A program made the position numbers and the translations under genes. Below, in pieces: positions 28,940 to 37,783 of a stretch of 64,000 bases of DNA. Under the pieces are notes generated by a model that was not told the DNA's origin, searched no databases, and worked only from the letters and a program-made list of their open reading frames with translations. Position 1 is the first letter of the stretch. Every line of letters begins with the position of its first letter. This DNA is from Saccharomonospora xinjiangensis XJ-54 (GTDB lineage Bacteria > Actinomycetota > Actinomycetes > Mycobacteriales > Pseudonocardiaceae), in assembly GCF_000258175.1 (NCBI RefSeq), contig NZ_JH636049.1, forward strand, positions 2,457,482 through 2,521,481. Direction: 5' to 3'.

Positions 28940-30064
28940 TCAGCGGCCTGCCGTGCGGGCGGCCTCCACCGCGATGTCGGGGTGGTCGGCGAACACCCCG
29001 TCGATGCCGGTGGCGAGGAACGCCTCGTACTCGGCGAAGATGTCGCCCCACGCGCCGGGGTCGTCCGACGACCGCAGGTCGGTGGGCAGGAAGGCGTTCT
29101 CGGCGCGGAACGTCCACGGGTGCACGGCGAGACCGGCACGGTGCGCGTCGTCAACCAGCGTGGTCGGCTCGCCGAGCGTGCCGTCGGCATTCCTCGGGAT
29201 GATGCGGTCCTTGACCGGGCCGAGTCCTTCGGCGTAGCCGGCGATCTCCGCGAGCCCCTCCGGCGTCGCGAGGTCGTCGTAGGTGCGAGGGTCGCCGGAG
29301 CGGACGAAATCGTACGGCGCGCCCGAACCGCTCACGAGCTGCACGAGCGGAACGCGCAGCCGCTTGTCCAGCTCCTTCAGGTTCGACACCTCGAACGACT
29401 GCACGTACACCTTCGCGCCTGGACGGTTGAGGCCGTTGCGGGTAAGCGCCTCGACGAGCCTCGGTTCGAGCGCGAGCCCCTGGTCGGCGAAGTACGTCGG
29501 GTGCTTGGTCTCGATGTAGAGGCCGACGGTTCGACCGAGTTCACGGGAGAGCCGCTTGGAGAGGTTCACGATCTCCTGGAACGTGGGCACCTCGAAGCGG
29601 CCGTCGTAGATGGTGTTGTCGGGCCGCAGGTCCGGGATGCGCTCGACGGCACGCAACGTCTTCAGTTCGGCGAGCGTGAAGTCCTCGGCGAACCAGCCGG
29701 TGACGCGCCGCCCGTCCACCGTCTTGGTGGTCTTGCGGTCGGCGAACTCGGGCCGCTGCGCGACGTCGGTCGTGCCGCCGATCTCAGGCTCGTGCCTCGC
29801 GACGAGCACACCGTCCTTCGTGATCACGAGGTCGGGTTCGATGTAGTCGGCACCCATCCTCGCGGCGAGTTCGTACGAGGCCAGCGTGTGTTCAGGCCGG
29901 TAGCCGGAGGCGCCCCTGTGCCCGACGACGACGAACTTCTCCGAGTGGCCCGCGTCGCCGTGCCGGTCGCGCGCCCCACCTGCGGGCTCCGCACCAGCGG
30001 GGGCGACCGTCATTCCGAGCACCGCGAGGCCGCTCAAGGCCAGCAGCGCCAGTCTCTTCCGCAT
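28940..30064 (-). CDS. Secreted glycerophosphodiester phosphodiesterase
   Basis: A 374-residue exported enzyme that hydrolyses glycerophosphodiesters to glycerol 3-phosphate and an alcohol, recovering phosphate and lipid head groups. The signal peptide is [25 protein letters not shown]. The TIM-barrel active site shows [38 protein letters not shown], with the catalytic HR and the metal ligands E/D, and ARHEPE with the second His, then [11 protein letters not shown]. The length and the inserts resemble periplasmic GlpQ. AAAGGG lies 5 nt before the ATG at 30064. Confidence 0.92.
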   Translation of the reverse strand: MRKRLALLALSGLAVLGMTVAPAGAEPAGGARDRHGDAGHSEKFVVVGHRGASGYRPEHTLASYELAARMGADYIEPDLVITKDGVLVARHEPEIGGTTDVAQRPEFADRKTTKTVDGRRVTGWFAEDFTLAELKTLRAVERIPDLRPDNTIYDGRFEVPTFQEIVNLSKRLSRELGRTVGLYIETKHPTYFADQGLALEPRLVEALTRNGLNRPGAKVYVQSFEVSNLKELDKRLRVPLVQLVSGSGAPYDFVRSGDPRTYDDLATPEGLAEIAGYAEGLGPVKDRIIPRNADGTLGEPTTLVDDAHRAGLAVHPWTFRAENAFLPTDLRSSDDPGAWGDIFAEYEAFLATGIDGVFADHPDIAVEAARTAGR

Positions 30065-30183
30065 CTTCACCCTTTCTCCGTTGTCCGGTGTCGTCCGACT
30101 CTGATCTCCGGTCGCGACGATGGGACTACAGGCGGGGGGCCGCAAGGGGTCATACCGGTGAACGGTGCCCGATCCGTGCCGCT

Positions 30184-30189
30184 TACGCT
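30184..30189 (+). promoter_or_regulatory. -10 box (TACGCT) for leaderless purD transcript
   Basis: TACGCT followed by 6 nt and the GTG at 30196; no ribosome site. This selects GTG 30196 over GTG 30190. Confidence 0.55.
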
Positions 30190-30195
30190 GTGGCC

Positions 30196-31458
30196 GTGCG
30201 CGTCCTGGTTATCGGCTCCGGAGCCCGTGAGCACGCCCTCGTACTCGCCGCCTCCCACGACCCGGCGGTGACGGCGCTCGGCTGCGCGCCGGGCAACGCC
30301 GGAACCGCCTCGGTGTCGGAGACGCTCGGTGTTGACCTGACCGAGCCGTCGGCCATCGCGGGGCTGGCCGTGTCGTGGAAGGCCGATCTCGTGGTGATCG
30401 GGCCGGAGGTGCCGCTGGTCGCCGGGGCTGCCGATGCGGTGAGGGCCGCCGGGGTGCCCTGTTTCGGGCCGAGCGCGGAGGCCGCGCGCATCGAGGGCTC
30501 GAAGTCGTTCGCCAAGGAGATCATGGCCGCGGCGGGAGTGCCGACGGCGCGCAGCGAGGTGGTTGACAACCCCGCGCATCTCGACGCCGCTCTCGCGCGG
30601 TTCGGCCCGACGTGGGTGGTGAAGGACGACGGACTCGCCGCTGGCAAGGGCGTCGTGGTCACCGATGATCTCGATCGGGCCCGCAAGCACGCGCTGATGC
30701 TGCTCGACGGCGGGCACCCGGTCGTGCTGGAGTCGTTCCTCGACGGGCCGGAGGCATCGCTTTTCTGCCTTGTGGACGGGCGAACGGTCGTGCCGCTGGT
30801 CCCCGCGCAGGACTTCAAGCGTGTCGGTGACAACGACGCTGGCCCGAACACCGGCGGCATGGGCGCGTACGCGCCGCTGCCGTGGGCGCCACCGGGCTTC
30901 GTTGACGACGTGGTGGCCACCGTTGTGCGCCCCGTTGTGGACGAGCTGGCGCGAAGGGGTACGCCGTTCTCCGGGCTGCTGTACGCAGGGCTGGCGCTGA
31001 CGTCGTCAGGGCCGCAGGTGATCGAGTTCAACTGCCGGTTCGGCGACCCGGAGACACAGGTCGTGCTGGCTCTGCTGCGTTCGCCGCTGGCGAGGCTGCT
31101 GCACGCGACGGCCACGGGCACGCTTGCTGAGCAACCTCCGCTCGAATGGGCCGACGGTGCCGCGGTGACGGTGGTCGTCGCTGCGGACGGCTATCCGGGA
31201 AGGCCGCGCACAGGTGACGTGATCACCGGAAGCGAGGCCGAAGGGGTGCTCCACGCGGGTACCCGGCGCAGGGAGGACGGCGCCGTGGTGTCGAGCGGAG
31301 GCAGGGTTCTCTCCGTTGTGGGCGCAGGGCCCGATCTCTCGGCGGCGCGCGCGCAGGCGTACGAGCGGGTCGGCAGGATTCACCTCGCCGGTGCGCATCA
31401 TCGATCCGACATCGCGGCGAGGGCCGCGAGAGGCGAGCTGGCGGTGCCCGGACGCTGA
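30196..31458 (+). CDS. purD: Phosphoribosylamine-glycine ligase (GAR synthetase)
   Basis: Second step of de novo purine synthesis: phosphoribosylamine + glycine + ATP to GAR. The 420-residue ATP-grasp protein starts with [16 protein letters not shown], the N-terminal GXGXXEHA motif, followed by the ATP-grasp lid [37 protein letters not shown] and the metal-binding [12 protein letters not shown]. Length and start match other actinobacterial PurD. It stands alone, divergent from the phosphodiesterase gene. Confidence 0.97.
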   Translation: MRVLVIGSGAREHALVLAASHDPAVTALGCAPGNAGTASVSETLGVDLTEPSAIAGLAVSWKADLVVIGPEVPLVAGAADAVRAAGVPCFGPSAEAARIEGSKSFAKEIMAAAGVPTARSEVVDNPAHLDAALARFGPTWVVKDDGLAAGKGVVVTDDLDRARKHALMLLDGGHPVVLESFLDGPEASLFCLVDGRTVVPLVPAQDFKRVGDNDAGPNTGGMGAYAPLPWAPPGFVDDVVATVVRPVVDELARRGTPFSGLLYAGLALTSSGPQVIEFNCRFGDPETQVVLALLRSPLARLLHATATGTLAEQPPLEWADGAAVTVVVAADGYPGRPRTGDVITGSEAEGVLHAGTRRREDGAVVSSGGRVLSVVGAGPDLSAARAQAYERVGRIHLAGAHHRSDIAARAARGELAVPGR

Positions 31459-31642
31459 GGTCGGTTCCGGCCGCGTCCCACCGTTCCGCCGTCCCGTCGT
31501 TCCGTCACGCCGTTCCCCGTTCTCGTTCGGGAAATCAGAGCCGAGCGGTACCGTTCGCTGCCGATTTCCGGCCATTTTCACACTCGGATTGATAGCCTGC
31601 ACCCAGAGTTGGCTGGCTACACGCCGTAGCAGGGGGTGCGCA

Positions 31643-32092
31643 GTGTCGGGACAATCCACGAAGGCGTCCGGGTCGCCCACGTCGTCCGAGCCGTCCCCGG
31701 GGACCGGCGGCGAAACTCGTGCAGGCGGGGGGCCGTCCGGTCCTCCTGACGTGCCGGGCCTTCCCGTGATCAAGGACATCACGGTGTCCCCCGACAAGAT
31801 CGTCGCCGTCGCGGACGTGATCGAGGAGCAGGCGAACGCGCTCGAACGCAAGATCACCGAGCACGTCGGCGCGCTGAGCCTCGCACCGCCTGCCGACGAC
31901 ATCGTCTCGCAGCACGCCGTGGAAGCGTGGAACACGGTCATCAGCGACGGCGAGAACTCCTACCGCAATCGGGTTCTCGCCTACGTCCACGGTCTTCACG
32001 GTCTCGCAGACCAGCTTCGTGCCGCGGGCCGGAGGTATCTCGCCGACGACGAGGACAACGCCGCCTCGGTCAGGGAAGCCGGAGGCAGCTAG
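31643..32092 (+). CDS. Small ESX/type VII secretion substrate-like protein (PE-like partner)
   Basis: A 149-residue protein with a disordered Ser/Gly/Pro-rich N-terminal third and a helical region (VSPDKIVAVADVIEEQANALERKI ... VEAWNTVISDGENSYRNRVLAYVHGLHGLADQLRAAGRRYLADDED). A YxxxD motif (Y132-D136) follows the second helix, the position of the general ESX export signal of PE and EspB-type proteins. AGGGGG is 6 nt before the GTG. It is first in a five-gene cluster and precedes a PPE-like gene, so the pair may form the secreted heterodimer. Family assignment rests on layout and motif only. Confidence 0.7.
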   Translation: MSGQSTKASGSPTSSEPSPGTGGETRAGGGPSGPPDVPGLPVIKDITVSPDKIVAVADVIEEQANALERKITEHVGALSLAPPADDIVSQHAVEAWNTVISDGENSYRNRVLAYVHGLHGLADQLRAAGRRYLADDEDNAASVREAGGS

Positions 32093-32216
32093 TGCCGTCG
32101 GTGCATCGGTGGCCGATCGATGCACGCAGGCCGGGCGCTCGCCGTGAAAGCAGGGGAGACGCCTTCCGAGAAAGAGCCGCCAGAAGCCGTCAGACGCCGC
32201 CAGACAAGGACGCGAG

Positions 32217-33899
32217 ATGAACGATGTCGATATCGCGGCCCAGGCCGCAAGGATTCGCGACCACCGTTTCACCGGTTACCCCAACAGCATGCTCGCCGAC
32301 GAGATCGAGCTAATGCGCTCGGGGCGGGGTATCACGGGATTGTCCGAGGCCGTCACCGCGCTGAGAGCCATCGCGCGAGTGCTGGAGGACACCGACGACA
32401 CGCTGCGCACCCAGCTGGCCGAACTGGGGGTCGAGTGGGAGAGCGAGGCGGGGCGGGACGCGGCGTCGGCCGTGCAGGGGGAGGCGAACTTCTCCCGTGA
32501 GGCCGGTGAGAAGGTGAACGACTCCGCCGAGCGGGTCTTCGCCCAGGGGGAGGCGTTCAACAGGACGCTGCATTCCTTGCCCGATCCCGCTGTTCTGCGT
32601 GCTCCCTTGCCGGAGCCCGGAATCGAGGAGTTCGCCTTCAGCCTGCTCGGCTTCGAGAGTGATCACGTGCGCAGGCTCGAACAGGCCGTGGAAGTCCGCG
32701 AACAGGCCATACAGGCGCTCGACGCCTATGCGAGGCAGAGCGGGGAGAACCTCCAGGGTGTTCCCGAACTCGGTCCGCCCCAGCGTCTCGTCGCGACGGT
32801 GCCGGAACGGGTGCCCGAGTCGATCGATGCGGGAGGCGGGCCCGCCGGTACGACGTCGGCCGCGAATGCCCCTGCCGCACCGGCTTCGCAGGGCTCGGTT
32901 TCCGCGCCGTCCTCACCCGTGCAGCCACCATCCGGATCATCGGGCTCCTCGATGTCGCCTGGATCGGCACAGTCGTCCACTCCCGCGAGTTTCGTGGCGC
33001 CCTCGTCGGTCGCCGCACCGGCATCGGGCACGCCGTCGCAGGGCCTGACCACGGGTAGTAGCGGCAGGGTCGGAGCGCAGCCGGTCACGGGTGCGCAGGG
33101 CCCGGCCGCTACCACGCCGAGCGGTGTCACGCAGCCCTCGGCCGGAAGTGTCGTTCCACCCGTGGCTGCGGCAGGCGTGGCAGGCGCGGCTGGCGCGGCG
33201 GGAAAGGCTGGAGCCGGACACGGCGACGACGCCGCGCGAGGCAGGAGGGGCCCCGGTGCGGCCGGTCAGGTGCCGCAGGGCACGGCAGGAAGCCCCGAGA
33301 CCGCCGTCGCCGACCGATCGGTGCGGCCGGTGGGCGGGGCCGCACCCGGCGGTGTCGGCGCGGCGCCACACGGTGCGGGAGCCGCCGGTGGTGGTGCGCT
33401 GGCAGGCAAGGCCACGCAGGGCTCGCCCGAGCAGCTCGCGAAGGGCCTGACCAGCGGAGCCGTCGCCCCTGAGCAGGGCACGGTGCCTGGTTCGGACGTC
33501 GGCGAGGTGTCCGGCGTGGCACGTGACGGCCTGAGCGTGAACGATCTCGGCGGTGGTATCGCGGCGCTCGGAGCCGGCGGTGTGGCGGGCGCGCTGAGTG
33601 GTGCCGAACGCTCGGGGCGGGGCGTCGGCAGAAGCGCGCCCGGCGCTCAGATCTCGCCCCGCCCGCTGCCGGTCGGTGACCTCCCCGAGGAGGAGTTGAG
33701 AGTTCAGCGCAGCTCGGAGCGATTGAACCCCGGTGGATCGACGCACAGGGACGCCTTCCTGGAAAAGGCCGCGCCCGGGGAGCAGGAGACGGGTGAACAC
33801 GTCCGCAGGTTCGGCGTCGAGGACGCAGACCTGTTCACCGACCAGCGCATGGTGAGCCCCGACGTGATCGGCGACGACGGTTCGGACGGCCAGTTGTGA
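32217..33899 (+). CDS. PPE-like ESX substrate with long Gly/Ala/Ser-rich C-terminal region
   Basis: A 560-residue protein. Residues 1-190 are helical and contain a WXG-like turn (GVEWESEAGRDAAS, W74) between two long helices, as in PPE and WXG100 proteins. Residues 200-440 are low complexity (Pro, Gly, Ala, Ser), and the last 60 are acidic and charged. Its GTGA stop overlaps the start of the EspG-like gene. The layout (small PE-like, then PPE-like, then EspG) is that of mycobacterial ESX substrate loci, although the canonical Pro-Pro-Glu signature is absent. It is probably exported to the cell surface. Confidence 0.7.
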   Translation: MNDVDIAAQAARIRDHRFTGYPNSMLADEIELMRSGRGITGLSEAVTALRAIARVLEDTDDTLRTQLAELGVEWESEAGRDAASAVQGEANFSREAGEKVNDSAERVFAQGEAFNRTLHSLPDPAVLRAPLPEPGIEEFAFSLLGFESDHVRRLEQAVEVREQAIQALDAYARQSGENLQGVPELGPPQRLVATVPERVPESIDAGGGPAGTTSAANAPAAPASQGSVSAPSSPVQPPSGSSGSSMSPGSAQSSTPASFVAPSSVAAPASGTPSQGLTTGSSGRVGAQPVTGAQGPAATTPSGVTQPSAGSVVPPVAAAGVAGAAGAAGKAGAGHGDDAARGRRGPGAAGQVPQGTAGSPETAVADRSVRPVGGAAPGGVGAAPHGAGAAGGGALAGKATQGSPEQLAKGLTSGAVAPEQGTVPGSDVGEVSGVARDGLSVNDLGGGIAALGAGGVAGALSGAERSGRGVGRSAPGAQISPRPLPVGDLPEEELRVQRSSERLNPGGSTHRDAFLEKAAPGEQETGEHVRRFGVEDADLFTDQRMVSPDVIGDDGSDGQL

Positions 33900-34672
33900 G
33901 CACGGTGGCTGGCGGGGCCGTCGTGCTTTCGACACTGGAGTTCGACGTGCTGTGGGAACACCTCGACCTGCCGCGCAGGCATGTCGCTCTCACCGTTCCC
34001 AGCCCCGGAACCACCTACAGCGAGCGCGCGCGCCTCGTCGATGAGGCGTGGGACTCACTTGCGGCCAGAGGACTCGCGCGTGGCCGTGACGTGGCGATCG
34101 ACGTTGGTGATCTGCTGCACCTGCTGGCAAGGCCGAGGACGAGCGTTGACGTCTGGATCTGGACCGAACGCCGGATCACGGGGCTGGCAGCCAGCTCCGG
34201 CGGCCCCGCCGCGCTCGGTGTCGTGGACGGCGACGAGGTGTGGCTCATCCCGTCACGCGACTCGGCGCTCGCGTCCGTCGCTGTGTCGGTCGCGGGCGAA
34301 CTCTGCCCAGGTGTGGGCTGCTCGGTCAGCGTGCCGCACGAGGTGCTCGTGGAGGCCGACGCGGCGGCACAGGGTGATGCGAAGGCGCTCGTCCCGGCTC
34401 TTGAGGACCGCGGGGTCGAACTGTGGCAGGCGCAGGAACTAGCAGGCATGTTGCTCGGCATGGTGGCGCGTGGCCAGTTCGGTGCGCAACGGCTGGAGCG
34501 GGACGGCCGGATGCGCAGGGCGGGCAGGGTCGTCGCGTTCCACGACACCGACGCGGGCAGGTATCTGTTCCAGGTGGCGCCCGGTGGTGATCGGCGCGAC
34601 TGGGCGACGGTGACGCCCGCGGACAACGCGTTGCTGGCGCAACGAGTGTGGGAACTGCTCGACGAGCTGTGA
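33896..34672 (+). CDS. ESX secretion-associated EspG family chaperone
   Basis: A 258-residue cytosolic protein with the EspG pattern: N-terminal VLSTLEFDVLWEHLDLPRRHVAL, the central helix-strand unit LARPRTSVDVWIWTERRITGLAASSGGPAALGVVDGDEVWLIP, and C-terminal RAGRVVAFHDTDAGRYLFQV. EspG proteins hold PE-PPE heterodimers soluble by binding the tip of the PPE partner and pass them to the ESX machine. The 4-bp overlap with the PPE-like gene supports that client. No EccC, EccD or MycP gene is in the window, so the machine must be elsewhere. Confidence 0.85.
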   Translation: MSTVAGGAVVLSTLEFDVLWEHLDLPRRHVALTVPSPGTTYSERARLVDEAWDSLAARGLARGRDVAIDVGDLLHLLARPRTSVDVWIWTERRITGLAASSGGPAALGVVDGDEVWLIPSRDSALASVAVSVAGELCPGVGCSVSVPHEVLVEADAAAQGDAKALVPALEDRGVELWQAQELAGMLLGMVARGQFGAQRLERDGRMRRAGRVVAFHDTDAGRYLFQVAPGGDRRDWATVTPADNALLAQRVWELLDEL

Positions 34673-34765
34673 GGGAGCGGGAACCGGCGGAGGGCATGCC
34701 GCGTCGTAGGGAGGCGTGGTGTGGCTGTCCGTCGGGTTGGTTGTGTTCAGGGGAGGACGAGAACC

Positions 34766-35077
34766 GTGCCGGTGTACGACGCCGAATCGATGACCATCAC
34801 GGCGCAGCGGGTGGATCGCATCGCCGAGGATTTCCGGGCATCGATGGACAAGCTCAGGGGGATTGAGGGTGAGAGCCCGTTCGGTGACGTGGAAGACCCG
34901 GACAACCCCGACAAGGTGGCGGGCACGGTCGGCGCTTTCACCGACGGAATGCGTTCGGAGTTCGACGCGGCGGCCGGCCGGGTGAGTGCGGCCAGTTCGG
35001 CATTGCGTGACGCGGTCGGTGCGATGTCCGAGGCCGACGCGGTGGCCGCCGACAATCTGACAGCGAGGGATCTCTGA
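34766..35077 (+). CDS. Small helical ESX-associated protein (EspC/WXG100-like)
   Basis: A 103-residue, fully helical protein: MTITAQRVDRIAEDFRASMDKLRGI, a turn containing DVEDPDNPDK, then FTDGMRSEFDAAAGRVSAASSALRDAVGAMSEADAV. It has the size and helix-turn-helix form of EspC/WXG100 proteins but no WXG motif. GGAGGA lies 8 nt before the GTG at 34766. Its stop overlaps the ATG of the next gene (TGATG), so the two are likely made in equal amounts and may pair as a secreted heterodimer. Confidence 0.68.
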   Translation: MPVYDAESMTITAQRVDRIAEDFRASMDKLRGIEGESPFGDVEDPDNPDKVAGTVGAFTDGMRSEFDAAAGRVSAASSALRDAVGAMSEADAVAADNLTARDL

Positions 35078-36231
35078 TGACGGGCGCCGGTATCCCACCG
35101 GAGTGGGACGAGGTCGAGACCAAGGCCACGAGGGTGGACAAGGTCAAGCCTGCCGAGATCCAGGACGTGGCACGGCAGTTCGACGAGGCGTCGCGCGACG
35201 CGAGCGATCACACGGCCGAGCTCACCAATGCCGCGGCACCGCTGCGCGACGGCGGTGTGTGGTCCGGCCCGGCTGCCGATGCGTTCTTCGATTACGTGCA
35301 CAAGATCGCCGAGGCCGGCAGCAAGGTCAAGGACAAGCTCGACGAGGTCGCGGCCGAGTTGACCGCGCTTCAGGAGACGCTGTCCACCATCAAGCGGCAG
35401 ATCGAGAGCGTCAAGGACGACGCCAAGAAGGCGATCGACGATCGGAATCAGCAGGCTCAGCAGCAGGCCGACGCGGCAACCGCCGCGATGCGGGACTACG
35501 AGAACGGCGATCGCGACTCTCCGCCGTCCCCGACGGCCGAGGAGATCATCAGTAAGGCCGGTCAGGAGAACAGCCGGACGGCCACGGACGCGGCCAAGCG
35601 GATCGACGATCTGCTTCGGCAGTCGAACGACGCGATCAGGCGGGCACAGGAACTCATGAAGACCGAAGTCGGAGACGGTTTCTCCAGCGTGCCGGAGCCC
35701 GGCTCCGCGCAGTCTCAGCAGACCGCGACAAGCGGTATCACCGGTGGCGGTGGCGCGGGCGGCGGTGGTGCCGGAGCCGGTGGTGGAGGCGGAGCAGGTG
35801 GCGGCGCGGCCGGCGGTGGCGGCCTCGCCGGGTACGGGCCGAGCGGCCCTCCGCCCAGTAGCGGACCGCCGCCCGGGAACGTCGAGCAGTGGATCAGGGA
35901 AGCCATCAAGATTCTTCAGGCCAACGGCATCCCGGTCACGGAAGAGAACATCGACGAAATCTGGACGATCATCGAGAAGGAGTCGGGCGGTAACCCGCAC
36001 GCGCTGAACGACTGGGACTCCAACGCCGCGAAGGGCACGCCGTCGAAGGGGTTGATGCAGTGCATCGACCCGACCTTCAACTCCTACAAGCTTCCGGGGC
36101 ACGACGACATCTGGAACCCGGTGGACAACATCATCGCGGGCGTGCGCTACACGTTCGACCGCTACGGCGGGTTCGAGGGGCATCCAGGACTGAAGTCGAT
36201 GGCACAGGGTGGCGGCTACCAGGGCTACTGA
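35077..36231 (+). CDS. WXG100-domain protein fused to a lytic transglycosylase (SLT) domain
   Basis: A 384-residue two-part protein. Residues 1-150 form a WXG100-like helical hairpin with the motif VWSGPAADAF (W62, G64) and a long coiled coil. Residues 240-285 are a Gly/Pro-rich linker. Residues 285-380 are an SLT-type domain: the predicted catalytic glutamate is E302 in IIEKESGGNPHA, followed by SKGLMQCIDPTFNSY and NIIAGVRYTFDRYGG. No Sec signal peptide is present, so export through the ESX pathway is the likely route. It would cut peptidoglycan, either to let secreted material through or as an effector. Confidence 0.82.
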   Translation: MTGAGIPPEWDEVETKATRVDKVKPAEIQDVARQFDEASRDASDHTAELTNAAAPLRDGGVWSGPAADAFFDYVHKIAEAGSKVKDKLDEVAAELTALQETLSTIKRQIESVKDDAKKAIDDRNQQAQQQADAATAAMRDYENGDRDSPPSPTAEEIISKAGQENSRTATDAAKRIDDLLRQSNDAIRRAQELMKTEVGDGFSSVPEPGSAQSQQTATSGITGGGGAGGGGAGAGGGGGAGGGAAGGGGLAGYGPSGPPPSSGPPPGNVEQWIREAIKILQANGIPVTEENIDEIWTIIEKESGGNPHALNDWDSNAAKGTPSKGLMQCIDPTFNSYKLPGHDDIWNPVDNIIAGVRYTFDRYGGFEGHPGLKSMAQGGGYQGY

Positions 36232-36297
36232 GCGGAACCAAAGCCGTGCGAGCACTGTGACGGGGGAGCACCGGCACCGTCGCGTACTCCTGGCGCA

Positions 36298-36303
36298 TAC
36301 AGT
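36298..36303 (+). promoter_or_regulatory. -10 box (TACAGT) for leaderless aminotransferase transcript
   Basis: TACAGT followed by 6 nt and the ATG at 36310; no ribosome site. It also separates this gene from the ESX cluster. Confidence 0.55.
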
Positions 36304-36309
36304 GGCCGC

Positions 36310-37491
36310 ATGGTCGATTCCGCACGTTTGCCGGGGCCGTCGCACCGCAGTGACGTGGCGCCTTTCCATGTCATGGAGGTGTTGTCGGCCGCGAAGGAGC
36401 GGCAGCGTACGCACGGCGATGTGATCGCGTTGTGCGCTGGCCAGCCGACGTCGGGCGCACCGCGCCCCGTGCTGGAAGCCGCGCGGCGAGCGCTTCAGGA
36501 CAACGATCTCGGATACACGGGCCAGCTCGGCATTCCCGAGTTGCGTGAGGCGATCGCAGGCCACTACGCGCGCTGGTACGGGCTCGATGTCTCGCCGGGT
36601 GATGTCATCGTCACCACGGGGTCGTCGGGTGGGTTTCTGCTGTCGTTCCTCGCGGCGTTCGACGCGGGTGACCGGGTCGCCATGGCCAGGCCTGGCTATC
36701 CCGCCTACCGGAACCTGCTCTCGTCGCTCGGATGCGAGGTCGTGGAGTTCGACACGGACGCGAGCACCCGGTTCCAGCCGACGACGGAGCTGCTGGACAG
36801 GCTCGGCGACCTGCGCGGCGTGATTGTCGCGAGCCCCAGCAACCCGACGGGCACCGTGCTTCCCGCCGACGAATTCGCTGCGATCGCACGCTGGTGCGAT
36901 GAGCGGGGCGTCCAGTTGATCAGCGACGAGATCTACCACGGCATCAGCTACGAGGCGGAGGTCGGCTGCGCGTGGCAGACCTCAACCGAGTCCGTCGTGC
37001 TCGGCTCGTTCTCGAAGTACTTCGGGATGACGGGCTGGCGGCTCGGCTGGGCGCTGGTTCCGCAGCGGCTGCACCGCGCCGTTGACGTGCTGACGGGCAA
37101 CTACAACATCTGCCCTCCCACGCTGGCCCAGCAGGCCGCGGTGGCCGCGTTCACCGACGAGTCGTACGCCGAGCTGGACGCGAACGTCGCGCGCTACCGC
37201 GTCAATCGGGATCTGCTTCTCGAAGGGCTCGCCGACATCGGGTTCGGCAAGGTCGCCCCTGTGGACGGTGCCTTCTACGCCTACGTCGATGTGTCGGACC
37301 ACACCGACGACAGCCTCACGTGGTGCAGGCGACTGCTGGACGACACCGGCGTGGCGATCACTCCTGGCGTTGACTTCGATCCGGTGCACGGCGGCCGGTT
37401 CGTGCGCCTGTCGTTCGCCGCGTCGGAGGCACAGGTGCGGGAGGCGGTGCGGCGCATCGGCGACTGGCTCCCTCGGCAGGGCACGCCGTAG
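36310..37491 (+). CDS. Class I/II pyridoxal-phosphate aminotransferase
   Basis: A 393-residue fold-type I PLP enzyme. The Schiff-base lysine is K236 in SFSKYFGMTGWRLGW; ASPSNPTGT holds the conserved Asn, SDEIYHGISY the Asp and Tyr, and RLSFAAS the substrate-carboxylate Arg. The sequence is of the aspartate/aromatic aminotransferase type; the substrate pair cannot be fixed. It is monocistronic by context. Confidence 0.9.
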   Translation: MVDSARLPGPSHRSDVAPFHVMEVLSAAKERQRTHGDVIALCAGQPTSGAPRPVLEAARRALQDNDLGYTGQLGIPELREAIAGHYARWYGLDVSPGDVIVTTGSSGGFLLSFLAAFDAGDRVAMARPGYPAYRNLLSSLGCEVVEFDTDASTRFQPTTELLDRLGDLRGVIVASPSNPTGTVLPADEFAAIARWCDERGVQLISDEIYHGISYEAEVGCAWQTSTESVVLGSFSKYFGMTGWRLGWALVPQRLHRAVDVLTGNYNICPPTLAQQAAVAAFTDESYAELDANVARYRVNRDLLLEGLADIGFGKVAPVDGAFYAYVDVSDHTDDSLTWCRRLLDDTGVAITPGVDFDPVHGGRFVRLSFAASEAQVREAVRRIGDWLPRQGTP

Positions 37492-37515
37492 GGCGGAACC
37501 CGGAATTGTCCCTGA

Positions 37516-37574
37516 TTGTCCGGCTCGACGGGGGCGTCGCGACGTCGATCCGTGTCAGGCTGGAAGCCGGACAA
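37516..37574. repeat. 10-bp inverted repeat ahead of the 60-residue protein gene
   Basis: TTGTCCGGCT (37516-37525) and AGCCGGACAA (37565-37574) are exact reverse complements, 39 nt apart. They may form a leader structure or terminate the aminotransferase transcript. Confidence 0.35.
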
Positions 37575-37600
37575 CGACAGCGCGAAATGTGGAGGGGATT

Positions 37601-37783
37601 ATGTTCTGGAAGATCGTCGGTGGTCTGCTGGTCGTCTGGATCGCGTTCATGGTGGTCGGCGCCGTCGTCGGCTTCCTCGCGAAGGCCGTCTTCTGGATCG
37701 CCGTGATCGGCGGTGGGGTGTTCCTCGGCGCCGCGGCCTATGGGGCGATCAAGAGCGACAAGCGGAAGCAGTTGAAACCCTGA
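37601..37783 (+). CDS. Small two-helix membrane protein
   Basis: A 60-residue protein with two hydrophobic helices (IVGGLLVVWIAFMVVGAVVGFLA and VFWIAVIGGGVFLGAAAYGAI) and a basic tail (KSDKRKQLKP). GGAGGGG precedes the ATG. The composition is that of small conserved actinobacterial membrane proteins of unknown function. Its last 35 bp overlap the 3' end of the convergent HAD gene. Confidence 0.75.
   Translation: MFWKIVGGLLVVWIAFMVVGAVVGFLAKAVFWIAVIGGGVFLGAAAYGAIKSDKRKQLKP

Noticed and set aside
34747..36939. 730-codon minus-strand frame across the ESX genes and aminotransferase
   Set aside because: Opposes four supported genes; no ribosome site or domain.
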